Source: Lentisphaera marina (GTDB lineage: Bacteria > Verrucomicrobiota > Lentisphaeria > Lentisphaerales > Lentisphaeraceae). From it: a stretch of 64,000 bases of DNA. Made by a program: the position numbers and the translations under genes. The stretch lies in contig NZ_JAQZZL010000001.1 in NCBI RefSeq assembly GCF_028745505.1, positions 1,357,818-1,421,817 of the forward strand, written 5' to 3'. Positions 18,221 to 26,060 of this stretch are shown piece by piece. The notes below the pieces were generated by a model. It was not told the DNA's origin. It saw only the letters and a program-made list of their open reading frames with translations, and did no database searches. Positions within the stretch are counted from its first letter, which is position 1. Every line of letters begins with the position of its first letter.

Positions 18221-19669
18221 TTAATCTTTGAGTTCCTTAAGCTTTTCAGCAGATTCAATACCTTTCCTGTGAATATAAATACTTTGTAAAATTCCTATGC
18301 AAATCATGGCTGATACAATGGATGAACCGCCATAGCTGATAAAGGGGAGCGGTATGCCGATTAGAGGGGCAACTCCCATGGCCATACCGACGTTTATATA
18401 AGTATGGTAAAGAAAGAGCACGGCAATAGAAATGGCCATGTATTTCCCGAAGGTGTTTTGGGCGTAGCAGGCAATGCGAAGTGCGCTAATAAATAAGCCT
18501 AGTTCTAGGAGGATTACTAGGGTGCCCATAGCAAAGCCACCTTCCTCAGCAATTACGGCATAAAGTGAGTCAGTTGTTGACACTGTTTGGGGAAGGAAGC
18601 CAAGGCGAACTTGTGTGCTGTTGCCGATTCCTTTGCCTTTTAATCCCCCACTGCCAATGCTGAGTAGAGATTGGCGCGCATGCCATCCCTCGGCTAGATA
18701 AAATTGTTTTAATGTTGTGAAAACTTGTGGTTTTTCCCGATATGTATCTTTTTCAATCTTGATCTCTCGTTTGTCAAAAGCTTGTAGTAGGACCCGGTCG
18801 GGACGTTTTGAGCTTAGGATGTTCGAGATTTCTTTGTGTTCAATTTGTTTTTGTAGAGCAAGTTTTTTAATCACTATAAGCTCTTTGATATATTGATAAG
18901 GGCTTCGCATGAGCTCCATACGTTCAAGGCATTTGATGGGGAGCTCATGTTTTTCTCCTAGTTTTTGTCCTCTTGCAATGGCTAAGGGATGGGAAATGGG
19001 GTGGACGAAAACATCAATGCGTTTTTTCTGGTGATCCTGTAGGAGGAAATATAAAATGGGGGTCATTATTGCAATGGCTAGGATGGGGTAGATTATATAG
19101 CGTTTGCGAATTCCTGCTACGAATAAAACGGCAACTGTGATGGGGATGAAGGTGCTTGCAGAACCAAAATCTGGTTGAAGACCAACGAGAAATGCGGGGA
19201 GGAAACCGATGAAAATAATTGGTATTACGTGCCAAAATTCACTGAGTTTCCGATGCGCTTGTGAAGCAAACCAACTCAAGGCAACAATTGTACAGGGTTT
19301 TGCGATTTCCGCAGTTTGTAAAGTGATGGGGCCGAGCTTAATCCAGCTTTTAGCGCCATTGATGGTTTGGCCAAATAAGAGCACGCCTACAAGCATTAAT
19401 AAACCAAAGACATAAATTTGCCACCAAAAATGTCCATAATAATTGTAGTCGATTACGGCAATGATTGAGCAGGCTAAGGTGCCAATTATAATCCAGCGTA
19501 ATTGCTTGCTTCCATAGTCAGCTAAAAAACCTTGTACCTGCTCGCCAATACCACTTATATAGGTGACGCTTATACAGAGTAATAAGACAGTGCATATTGT
19601 AAGACTTAAATCAAATCGACTCAAGCGTTTAACCCAATCGGGTAGGGACTGGAATTTTTGTCCTCTCAT
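18221..19669 (-). CDS. rodA: RodA-type SEDS peptidoglycan glycosyltransferase
   Basis: SEDS-family polymerase of lateral-wall peptidoglycan, in the inner membrane. At 482 residues it is about 100 longer than typical RodA. Family features are GAKSWIKLGPITLQTAEIAK near 100, GLQPDFGSA near 165, SIGSGGLKGKGIGNSTQ, FLPQTVSTTDSLYAVIAEEGG, and the C-terminal GIPLPFISYGGSS. Between KKRIDVFVHPISHPLA and EGWHARQSLLSIGSGG there is an extra hydrophilic stretch of roughly 90 residues in the large extracytoplasmic loop. The Asp normally in SDPxGxG there is not visible: it reads SHPLA. Its ATG directly follows the waaF stop. RodA rather than FtsW is inferred from the envelope neighbour and sequence pattern. 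Confidence 0.88.
   Translation of the reverse strand: MRGQKFQSLPDWVKRLSRFDLSLTICTVLLLCISVTYISGIGEQVQGFLADYGSKQLRWIIIGTLACSIIAVIDYNYYGHFWWQIYVFGLLMLVGVLLFGQTINGAKSWIKLGPITLQTAEIAKPCTIVALSWFASQAHRKLSEFWHVIPIIFIGFLPAFLVGLQPDFGSASTFIPITVAVLFVAGIRKRYIIYPILAIAIMTPILYFLLQDHQKKRIDVFVHPISHPLAIARGQKLGEKHELPIKCLERMELMRSPYQYIKELIVIKKLALQKQIEHKEISNILSSKRPDRVLLQAFDKREIKIEKDTYREKPQVFTTLKQFYLAEGWHARQSLLSIGSGGLKGKGIGNSTQVRLGFLPQTVSTTDSLYAVIAEEGGFAMGTLVILLELGLFISALRIACYAQNTFGKYMAISIAVLFLYHTYINVGMAMGVAPLIGIPLPFISYGGSSIVSAMICIGILQSIYIHRKGIESAEKLKELKD
19299..19315. repeat. dispersed dyad, near-match
   Basis: TTTGCG-ATTTC-CGCAGT within rodA, encoding TAEIAK on the minus strand. The minus-strand text ACTGCGGAAATCGCAAA differs by only one base from the site at 56420. 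Confidence 0.5.
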
Positions 19670-20752
19670 TTACCCGAGACTTTGAAGCTGTTCAATCACC
19701 ATTTGAGGGGATGCTGAGCTTAGACAGTGGTATTGGTTCTCTGTTAAAGGACATACTTTTTTAAGGCACGGTGAGCATTCAGGTTTGGTCCAAATGATTT
19801 TCCAGTGACCACCTAGTGGGCCTGTGGCAAATGGATCAGTAGATCCAAAGATGGCAACACCTTGTGCACGAACACTAGCAGCTAAATGCATGGCGCCGCT
19901 ATCATTAACAACACAAAATTTTGAGCCAGCTAATATGTGCATCAGTTCGGGGATGGAGGTTTTTCCTACTAAGTTTAGAGATTCGGGGCTCAGTTTATTG
20001 ACTTCTTCGCCAACCTGTTCTTCGCCGGGGGCGCCTAAGATGGCAACTTTGCCGCCTTCTGAGATCCACCAGTTCGCTAGTTCTGCGTAATGACTTATGG
20101 GCCACTGTTTTGCGGGGCCAAAAGCAGCTCCAGGGGCGATGTTGAGCCAAGTGTCTTTTTTGTCTATATACCCGAGTGTGGCTAGTTTATCAGAATCGAC
20201 TTTTGGCTTTGCGGCTTCAAAGTTATCATCCCAGCCTTGACCACCAGCCATGTAGGAGAGTTCTAGGTATTCCCTGAGTTGGTGGTTGGAGTCCTGTCCA
20301 GGTGTACGGTAAAAGCCAGGTAAAGTTCGATTGAGCATAAAACCACGACCTCGGCCAGAGCGACCTATTTTCAATGGAATGCCTTTCAAGTAGAGGTCCA
20401 TCGCAGAGCCAAAGGAATTGGGGAAAATGACTGCGAAACCAGGTTTTGCTTTGCGGATCAATTCAGTTTCGCGACGCTTTGTGTGCTTACCATCCAAGGC
20501 AATAACTTGGCTCACCCAAGTGAAACTATGCCAAAATGAGGCAAGATTCTTTTTGCAAAGAATAATGAAAGGTGCGTCTTCGGGGAGGCTTTGTTTGATT
20601 TTATATACTGCAGGTAAAGTCATTACGGCATCACCAAGCCAATTTACAGAACGTATGATCGCGCCGCGTTTTTGTAAATCCTTTGGAATCGCTATGTTTT
20701 TAAGGTTTTCTGGCTCAGAACCTATCACGGCTTGGTAAAATGTTAATTTCAT
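19670..20752 (-). CDS. waaF: ADP-heptose:LPS heptosyltransferase (glycosyltransferase family 9)
   Basis: A 360-residue GT-B glycosyltransferase that would add heptose to the LPS inner core at the cytosolic face of the inner membrane. Motifs are the N-terminal IIRSVNWLGDAVMTLPA, LNIAPGAAFGPAKQWP (phosphate/ADP contact region), CVVNDSGAMHLAASV and FGSTDPFATGPLGG. The Cys-rich end (PECSPCLKKVCPL) is also typical of WaaF. A CAGGAT Shine-Dalgarno precedes the ATG. The stop is followed immediately by the rodA start, so an envelope operon waaF-rodA is likely. WaaF versus another GT9 member is inferred from overall similarity. Confidence 0.88.
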   Translation of the reverse strand: MKLTFYQAVIGSEPENLKNIAIPKDLQKRGAIIRSVNWLGDAVMTLPAVYKIKQSLPEDAPFIILCKKNLASFWHSFTWVSQVIALDGKHTKRRETELIRKAKPGFAVIFPNSFGSAMDLYLKGIPLKIGRSGRGRGFMLNRTLPGFYRTPGQDSNHQLREYLELSYMAGGQGWDDNFEAAKPKVDSDKLATLGYIDKKDTWLNIAPGAAFGPAKQWPISHYAELANWWISEGGKVAILGAPGEEQVGEEVNKLSPESLNLVGKTSIPELMHILAGSKFCVVNDSGAMHLAASVRAQGVAIFGSTDPFATGPLGGHWKIIWTKPECSPCLKKVCPLTENQYHCLSSASPQMVIEQLQSLG

Positions 20753-20915
20753 AAAATCCTGTATAATTTTGTCGAAATATAGCGGGGCAGTACTATTTAA
20801 CTACAGAAAAGCATAAAAATCTGTTTAATTTGGACAATATTTTTTTTGAACTCTTGAACAGCTCAATAGAATGTTTTACTTTCAAGAAGAGAGTTAAATA
20901 AATTTGCAATAGGTT

Positions 20916-21182
20916 ATGAGAAAAGTATTAGGAACATATGAGAAGCCACTGGCTTTTAAACTACAAGATGGGTTTGCAAGATACCTGTTTAGTATAGCAT
21001 CCGCAGTGATTGCTGTGTTCTTAATTTATGTTCTCGTGAATAACACAGTTGACATGTTGAACTTTATTGACGTTAATTCCGCAGGTGAAGGTGGTTTGAC
21101 TCATGACGATGAGGCTGTAGTTTGGCTTCGCAGAGGACTGTCGATCATTGCAGCAATATATTGTTTTAAAAGAACCAGCTAG
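20916..21182 (+). CDS. small membrane protein of unknown function
   Basis: An 88-residue protein with a hydrophobic segment at about residues 24-42 and a second weaker one at 72-84. The stretch between them is acidic (GEGGLTHDDEAV). I do not recognise a family. It lies 8 bp upstream of another unknown membrane protein and is probably cotranscribed with it. An ATAGG stretch sits just before the ATG. Coding character is reasonable and the spacing supports a real gene. Confidence 0.6.
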   Translation: MRKVLGTYEKPLAFKLQDGFARYLFSIASAVIAVFLIYVLVNNTVDMLNFIDVNSAGEGGLTHDDEAVVWLRRGLSIIAAIYCFKRTS

Positions 21183-21190
21183 GAGAAACC

Positions 21191-22057
21191 ATGGCCACAC
21201 TATTAGTACTCTACCTTATTTTCGGCTCAGGCATGATATGGGGATACACAAAATCTAAGAAAGATCCTCGTAAAGCAGTACCCAAACTAATGTCTATCAT
21301 TTGCGCTGTTGCTATTGTAATGGTGGCAATACTATCTCCTCTAATTAATGCGGGTCCAGATAGGGTTGCGATTGAAGATCAGTACCGTAACTCAAGATTA
21401 CAAAAGCTAGCAGCAGACTTAGCTACTAAAGTTACAGGACCTGGTAAAGTTTTAGTGATTCATAGCTATGACGTTAATAACGAAAGAAGTAATCAACATT
21501 TGCAAAGATCTTTAGCTTATTTACAGGAAGGGTTTGCTGGTAAAGCAAATGTTCATAAGCTCATTAACCCTGCACCACCATCAAAAAACCAAGATGAAAT
21601 GGAGATGATGGAAGAAGTTACAGGAGAGCAGTTACAAGCTGTTTTAGAAGGTAATGCCGATTGTGATGTGGTTGTTTTTCTTTCATCATTACCTTATGGT
21701 AGAGAGCAGTTGAAGGCTATGGAAGTTTTTTACACACCGCCTAAGGCAGAAGACAAAGGTTATGTAGAAGAAACTTTCCCTGATTTCGATGAATCAAAAC
21801 TCCCTGTCATTGGCTTGTCAGTTAGCTCTAGCGTTCGTGAATTGAAAGACTTTATTTCAATGGGAAGAATTGATTCAGCAATTGCATGGAATCCATCTAA
21901 GGACTTTACACAAGTAACGAATCCACCTGAATCAGAAGATTTAAATGAATGGTTTGATCAGCGTTATTTACTCATTAATGCTTCCAATGTCGATTCACTT
22001 GATGCAGCTCATGGTAATTTATTTGTAGCTCCTAAGCCAGTAAAAAAGAAGAAGTAA
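21191..22057 (+). CDS. membrane-anchored protein of unknown function
   Basis: A 288-residue protein with two N-terminal hydrophobic segments (residues 2-18 and 33-52), then a soluble domain of about 220 residues. The soluble part looks alpha/beta: GKVLVIHSYD, CDVVVFLSSLP and LPVIGLSVSS are strand-like, and DSAIAWNPS comes later. This pattern resembles a periplasmic-binding or Rossmann-type fold, but I cannot assign a family. AGGAG lies before the ATG. It ends in a lysine-rich tail and is followed by an intrinsic terminator, closing a two-gene unit with the 88-residue protein. Confidence 0.7.
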   Translation: MATLLVLYLIFGSGMIWGYTKSKKDPRKAVPKLMSIICAVAIVMVAILSPLINAGPDRVAIEDQYRNSRLQKLAADLATKVTGPGKVLVIHSYDVNNERSNQHLQRSLAYLQEGFAGKANVHKLINPAPPSKNQDEMEMMEEVTGEQLQAVLEGNADCDVVVFLSSLPYGREQLKAMEVFYTPPKAEDKGYVEETFPDFDESKLPVIGLSVSSSVRELKDFISMGRIDSAIAWNPSKDFTQVTNPPESEDLNEWFDQRYLLINASNVDSLDAAHGNLFVAPKPVKKKK

Positions 22058-22073
22058 AGAGTAAAATTTTCAT

Positions 22074-22106
22074 AAAACCGCAGGCTTAGGTCTGCGGTTT
22101 TTTTAT
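22074..22106 (+). terminator. intrinsic terminator
   Basis: A 10-bp stem AAAACCGCAG/CTGCGGTTTT with an 8-nt loop, followed by a run of T. It lies 17 bp after the stop of the preceding membrane-protein gene. Confidence 0.9.
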
Positions 22107-22120
22107 TATAGGGATGTGAG

Positions 22121-23290
22121 ATGAAAAAGTTTTTTTATTTAATGACGGCAACGCTGAGTAGTTCACTATATGGGACAGTGGCTTTGTCTACAGGTACTAA
22201 CCAAGCGGCCTTGGCAGGGGGTGGCGTTGCTGCACCTCAGGATTCAACGTGGGTTAAATTAAACCCGGCAGCTATTGTAGGGATGGGAAATCGCGTTGAT
22301 TTGAGTTTAGAATATTTAAGACCACAGAATGAAATTGAAATGGGTGGAGCTGGATTGCCGAATGCCTTTGAAAATAGTGTAGACGATACCGGGAATTTAT
22401 TTTTTCCTCATTTTTCAATGGTTGAGCAATTAGATAGTAAATCGGCCTATGGGGTTGCATTATTTGTGAATAGTGGATATTCATCTGATTTTTCCGGTGC
22501 TCGTTCTACTCCTGGTCACTTGGGTAATTATGATAGGCGCTTAGAATATAATTCATATAAGCTTTCCCTTGTGTATGCACATGAATTCAATAATGGGTGG
22601 CGTGTCGGCTTTGGTCCTAATTTAAGTTATGCACGTGTTAAGACAGATATGTTAACCTTGACGACTGGGCAGCAAACTAGAGGTGATAATGAATGGGATG
22701 ATAGTTTTGGTGCTGGTTTCCAGTTAGCGATCCATCGTGAATGGGATCGTTTTGCTTTTGGTATGTCCTACACATCTCGTACTTGGTTTTCTGGTTTTGA
22801 TAAATATGATGATGTGACGACTCACCCACTTGATATGCCTAATATCCTTCAGACGGGTGTGGCTTATAAGATCAAAGATAATCTAACTTGGACTTTTGAT
22901 TGGCAGTACCTCAATTGGAGTTCGGTTCAAGCTTCGGGTAATGATGTTACTGATGGAGGGTTTGGGTGGGATAATCACAATATCTTTAAAACGGGTTTGA
23001 TTTGGCAAGCTGATGATAAATGGACTTTCAGAGGTGGTTACTCTTGGGGTGAAGCGCCGATTGATAGTGAAGCCATGTTTGCTAATGCTTTTGCACCCAT
23101 TATTATTGAGCACTATCTATCTGCTGGTTTCTCATATAGGATTGATGAAAAATGGGAGATTGCAGGAGCGTATATCCATGGCTTTGAAAATAGTGTAACA
23201 GACAATGGCGGTCAGATTCCTGCAGCTGAAGGGACAGAAGTTACCTCGTCAGTAGATATTGTGAATATCGGTGTGACTTATTATTTTTAA
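22121..23290 (+). CDS. FadL/OmpP1/TodX family outer-membrane protein
   Basis: A 389-residue beta-barrel protein that in this family imports long-chain fatty acids or other hydrophobic compounds across the outer membrane. A signal peptide (to about residue 18) is followed by the family N-terminal hatch-like text STGTNQAALAGGGVAAPQDSTWVKLNPAAI. The rest is regular amphipathic strands rich in aromatic residues (SYKLSLVYAHEFNNGWRVGFG, WTFRGGYSWGEAPI), ending in the C-terminal strand VDIVNIGVTYYF with a terminal Phe. The substrate is unknown. It follows a terminator and appears to be monocistronic. Confidence 0.88.
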   Translation: MKKFFYLMTATLSSSLYGTVALSTGTNQAALAGGGVAAPQDSTWVKLNPAAIVGMGNRVDLSLEYLRPQNEIEMGGAGLPNAFENSVDDTGNLFFPHFSMVEQLDSKSAYGVALFVNSGYSSDFSGARSTPGHLGNYDRRLEYNSYKLSLVYAHEFNNGWRVGFGPNLSYARVKTDMLTLTTGQQTRGDNEWDDSFGAGFQLAIHREWDRFAFGMSYTSRTWFSGFDKYDDVTTHPLDMPNILQTGVAYKIKDNLTWTFDWQYLNWSSVQASGNDVTDGGFGWDNHNIFKTGLIWQADDKWTFRGGYSWGEAPIDSEAMFANAFAPIIIEHYLSAGFSYRIDEKWEIAGAYIHGFENSVTDNGGQIPAAEGTEVTSSVDIVNIGVTYYF

Positions 23291-23376
23291 GACTTTTAAA
23301 TTATGTTCCGAGCTTTGTAGATTTTCTAATCATTCAGGCTAAGTTCCCAAAACGTTTTAATTAATAAGGAAATACG

Positions 23377-24801
23377 ATGTCTAAAGATAGATATGAAAAT
23401 CCCTTAGTAGCCCGTTATGCTAGTAAGGAAATGAGTTTTATTTGGTCTCCACAAAAGAAGTTTTCTACATGGCGTAAATTATGGTTAGCCTTGGCAAAAG
23501 CTGAGCAGGAATTAGATCTTCCAATCTCAGATGAGCAATTAAAGGCAATGGAAGAAAATTTAGACAATATTGATTTTGATTTAGCTGCAAAATACGAACG
23601 CGATTTACGTCACGATGTTATGGCTCATGTGCATGCATGGGGTGACCAGATCCCTAGTGCTAAGCCTATTATTCATTTAGGTGCAACTAGTTGCTATGTA
23701 GGTGATAATACAGATTTGATTCAAATTCGTGAATCTCTAGATCTTGTTGAAAAGAAAGTTGTGAAACTAATTCAAGTTTTGGCAAAGCAAGCTAAAAACT
23801 ACAAAGACCTAGCAACTTTAGGTTTTACTCACTTCCAGCCAGCGCAGCTCACAACAGTTGGCAAGCGTTGCACATTATGGCTCCAAGATTTCTTGATTGA
23901 TTTAGAGGATCTTCGTCATCGTATAGATACGCTACCTTTCCGCGGTGTGAAGGGTACGACTGGGACACAAGCTAGTTTCTTGGAATTATTTGAAGGTGAT
24001 CACGAGAAAGTAAAAACTCTCAACCTCCGTGTAGCTGAATTGATGGATTTTGAAAAAGTCATTCCAGTTTCTGGTCAAACTTACACACGTAAAATTGATT
24101 TTCTTGTATTGAGTCAGTTGTCTGCAATTGCTCAGTCTACTGCAAAGATGGCGGGCGACATTCGCTTGCTTTCTAATCTTCAAGAAATTGAAGAGCCATT
24201 TGAGTCTAAGCAAATTGGTTCAAGTGCGATGCCGTACAAGCGTAACCCCATGCGCTCAGAGCGTATTTGCTCTATTGCTCGTTATGTAATGAGTTTGACT
24301 GACAATGGTGCTCATACTCATGCTAATCAATGGTTCGAAAGAACTTTGGATGATTCTGCAAACCGCAGACTGTCGCTTCCCGAAGCTTTCCTAGGTGTTG
24401 ATGTTATTTTAACTTTAGCTACCAATGTTATTGATGGAATGGCTGTTTGGCCACATGTCATTAATAAGCGTGTCATGACATATTTGCCATTTATGGCGAC
24501 AGAAAATATTATCATGGCCTGTGTTAAAGCTGGTGGTGACCGTCAGGACTTGCATGAAGCTGTTAGAATTCATTCAGTTGCAGCTGCAAAAGTCATGAAA
24601 GAGGGCGGTGAAAATGACCTCTTGGATCGCATAGCAAATGATGAGATTTTTGCCGCGGTTAAAGATAAGCTCGACACCTTAACAAACCCAACAGATTATA
24701 TTGGGCGTTCGTCACAGCAAGTGGATGAATTTATTGATGAAATAGTGCTTGATCAACTGGGTGATGTTGAAGAAGTAGAGATGGACGACATCATCAATTA
24801 A
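23377..24801 (+). CDS. purB: adenylosuccinate lyase
   Basis: Catalyses two steps of purine synthesis: release of fumarate from SAICAR and from adenylosuccinate. The fumarase-superfamily signature SSAMPYKRNP is at residues 282-291, with the general-acid/base regions RHDVMAHVHAW near 80 and TLGFTHFQPAQ near 150. The length of 474 is in the range of the larger, eukaryote-like PurB group. AAGGAAATACG precedes the ATG. A 12-bp inverted repeat follows the stop. Identity is secure at family level. Confidence 0.95.
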   Translation: MSKDRYENPLVARYASKEMSFIWSPQKKFSTWRKLWLALAKAEQELDLPISDEQLKAMEENLDNIDFDLAAKYERDLRHDVMAHVHAWGDQIPSAKPIIHLGATSCYVGDNTDLIQIRESLDLVEKKVVKLIQVLAKQAKNYKDLATLGFTHFQPAQLTTVGKRCTLWLQDFLIDLEDLRHRIDTLPFRGVKGTTGTQASFLELFEGDHEKVKTLNLRVAELMDFEKVIPVSGQTYTRKIDFLVLSQLSAIAQSTAKMAGDIRLLSNLQEIEEPFESKQIGSSAMPYKRNPMRSERICSIARYVMSLTDNGAHTHANQWFERTLDDSANRRLSLPEAFLGVDVILTLATNVIDGMAVWPHVINKRVMTYLPFMATENIIMACVKAGGDRQDLHEAVRIHSVAAAKVMKEGGENDLLDRIANDEIFAAVKDKLDTLTNPTDYIGRSSQQVDEFIDEIVLDQLGDVEEVEMDDIIN

Positions 24802-24810
24802 ATTATTAAT

Positions 24811-24841
24811 CAGCTGATTTGCGATAAGTGCAAATCAGCTG
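24811..24841 (+). terminator. terminator-like hairpin after purB
   Basis: Perfect 12-bp arms CAGCTGATTTGC/GCAAATCAGCTG with a 7-nt loop, starting 9 bp past the purB stop. The T-run afterwards is weak (TTCTTTTG), so it may act more as an RNA processing or regulatory stem. It overlaps the first possible (GTG) start of the next gene. Confidence 0.55.
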
Positions 24842-24851
24842 TGGAGTTCTT

Positions 24852-25877
24852 TTGTTAAGCTTAGTATTACTTTCCTTACTGGTTGTTTGTTTTTCTGCTC
24901 TGTCATCTATGTCGGAGGCAGCTTTCTTGTCGATTTCAGAGGTCGAAGTTGAAAAATGCCAGCTTGATCAGAAGAGCAGTCCGGCCGCGGTAGCCTTGAA
25001 AGCTCTTCACGAAAATCTGACTCATACCATTTCGGTATTGGTTATTTTGAATAACATCGCAAATATAGCCGGATCCTTGGCTGTTGGTGCTGTAGCAGCT
25101 AAAGTGCTAAATGATGTGTGGCAGGGCTTTTTCTCAGCGATTTTAACACTTGTGATTATCATTTGGGCTGAAATCATTCCCAAAACTATTGGTGAACGTT
25201 ACGAAGTTAAGGTCTGTCTTTTGGTGGCCAAGCCACTTTATTTCACCTCAAAACTCATTGGTTGGTTAGCTAATATTTTAAATTTTGTGGCTAAGTTTTT
25301 TGTGCCGGCACATGAGCTTTCTCATACAACTGATGAAGCTGAAATTTTAATGTTAGCGAAAATTGGTGGTGAAGAGGGGGTGATCGATGAAGACGAATCA
25401 GCTATGATTGCCAATGTTTTTAAGTTGGATGATACGAAAGCGGTCGATATCATGACTCCACGTGTTAAAATGTTTTATTACTCTACAGAGCAAACTTTAA
25501 AAGATATTAAAGATAGTTTGATAGACTGTTCTTACAGTCGAATAGTATTAGTAGGGGAAGGTCCAGATGACATTAAGGGTGTGCTTCATAAAAATGAGTT
25601 ATTAATTGCTATAATTAATTCTGAAGAAGATCAGAAATTAGAGAACTACCTACATAAAGTGCGGTTCGTTCCAGAGCAAGCACCTGCAGATAAACTTCTT
25701 AAAGATTTTCAGGAACATCGTCGTCACCTAGCTATTGTTGTTGATGAGTTTGGTGGCGTTGAGGGTGTTGTGACATTAGAAGATGTTTTAGAGGTTTTGA
25801 CTGGTGAAATTGTTGATGAATACGATTCCGTAGTTGATTTACAGCAATCGGCTAGGTTAGATAAAGTTGATAAATAA
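24852..25877 (+). CDS. CNNM/CorC-family membrane protein with CBS pair
   Basis: Member of the hemolysin C/CNNM family (DUF21 transmembrane domain plus CBS domains), linked to magnesium or divalent-cation efflux. Residues 1-150 hold three to four hydrophobic segments, including SALSSMSEAAFLSIS and IIWAEIIPKTIGERY. The CBS pair follows at about 190-315 (DIMTPRVKMFYY, VVDEFGGVEGVVTLEDVLEVL). The usual C-terminal CorC_HlyC domain is absent: the protein ends about 25 residues after the CBS pair. I chose TTG at 24852 because GGAG lies 5 nt upstream. The longer GTG reading from 24828 would start inside the purB hairpin and has no Shine-Dalgarno. Confidence 0.85.
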   Translation: MLSLVLLSLLVVCFSALSSMSEAAFLSISEVEVEKCQLDQKSSPAAVALKALHENLTHTISVLVILNNIANIAGSLAVGAVAAKVLNDVWQGFFSAILTLVIIIWAEIIPKTIGERYEVKVCLLVAKPLYFTSKLIGWLANILNFVAKFFVPAHELSHTTDEAEILMLAKIGGEEGVIDEDESAMIANVFKLDDTKAVDIMTPRVKMFYYSTEQTLKDIKDSLIDCSYSRIVLVGEGPDDIKGVLHKNELLIAIINSEEDQKLENYLHKVRFVPEQAPADKLLKDFQEHRRHLAIVVDEFGGVEGVVTLEDVLEVLTGEIVDEYDSVVDLQQSARLDKVDK

Positions 25878-25969
25878 AATCGAATTTTAGATGCATCAAT
25901 TCACGTGATTAAGTGTATGGCTATGATGCTTTTGAAGTGAAAACCCTGTAGAGAAACGAAAATTCCAAT

Positions 25970-26027
25970 AAAAATGACAAAAGTGACACTCCTGTAGCTT
26001 GCGCTGTGAGAAATGTGCTATTAGTTT
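25970..26027 (+). promoter_or_regulatory. promoter region of the first toroid paralogue
   Basis: Two TGAC half-sites 9 nt apart (25975 and 25984) precede a -35-like TTGCGC (25999-26004), a 17-nt spacer and a weak -10-like TAGTTT (26022-26027). The same arrangement recurs upstream of the paralogue at 27866, which is the main evidence that it is functional. Confidence 0.45.
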
Positions 26028-26060
26028 ATTATAAATTAAACGTAAACTAATGAGGTCATT

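Noticed and set aside
25984..26003. Sigma-54 promoter from TGACAC and TTGC upstream of the toroid genes
   Set aside because: The spacer is 9 nt (8 nt in the second copy) instead of 5, so the -24/-12 geometry fails; a -35/-10 reading with a 17-nt spacer fits both copies.
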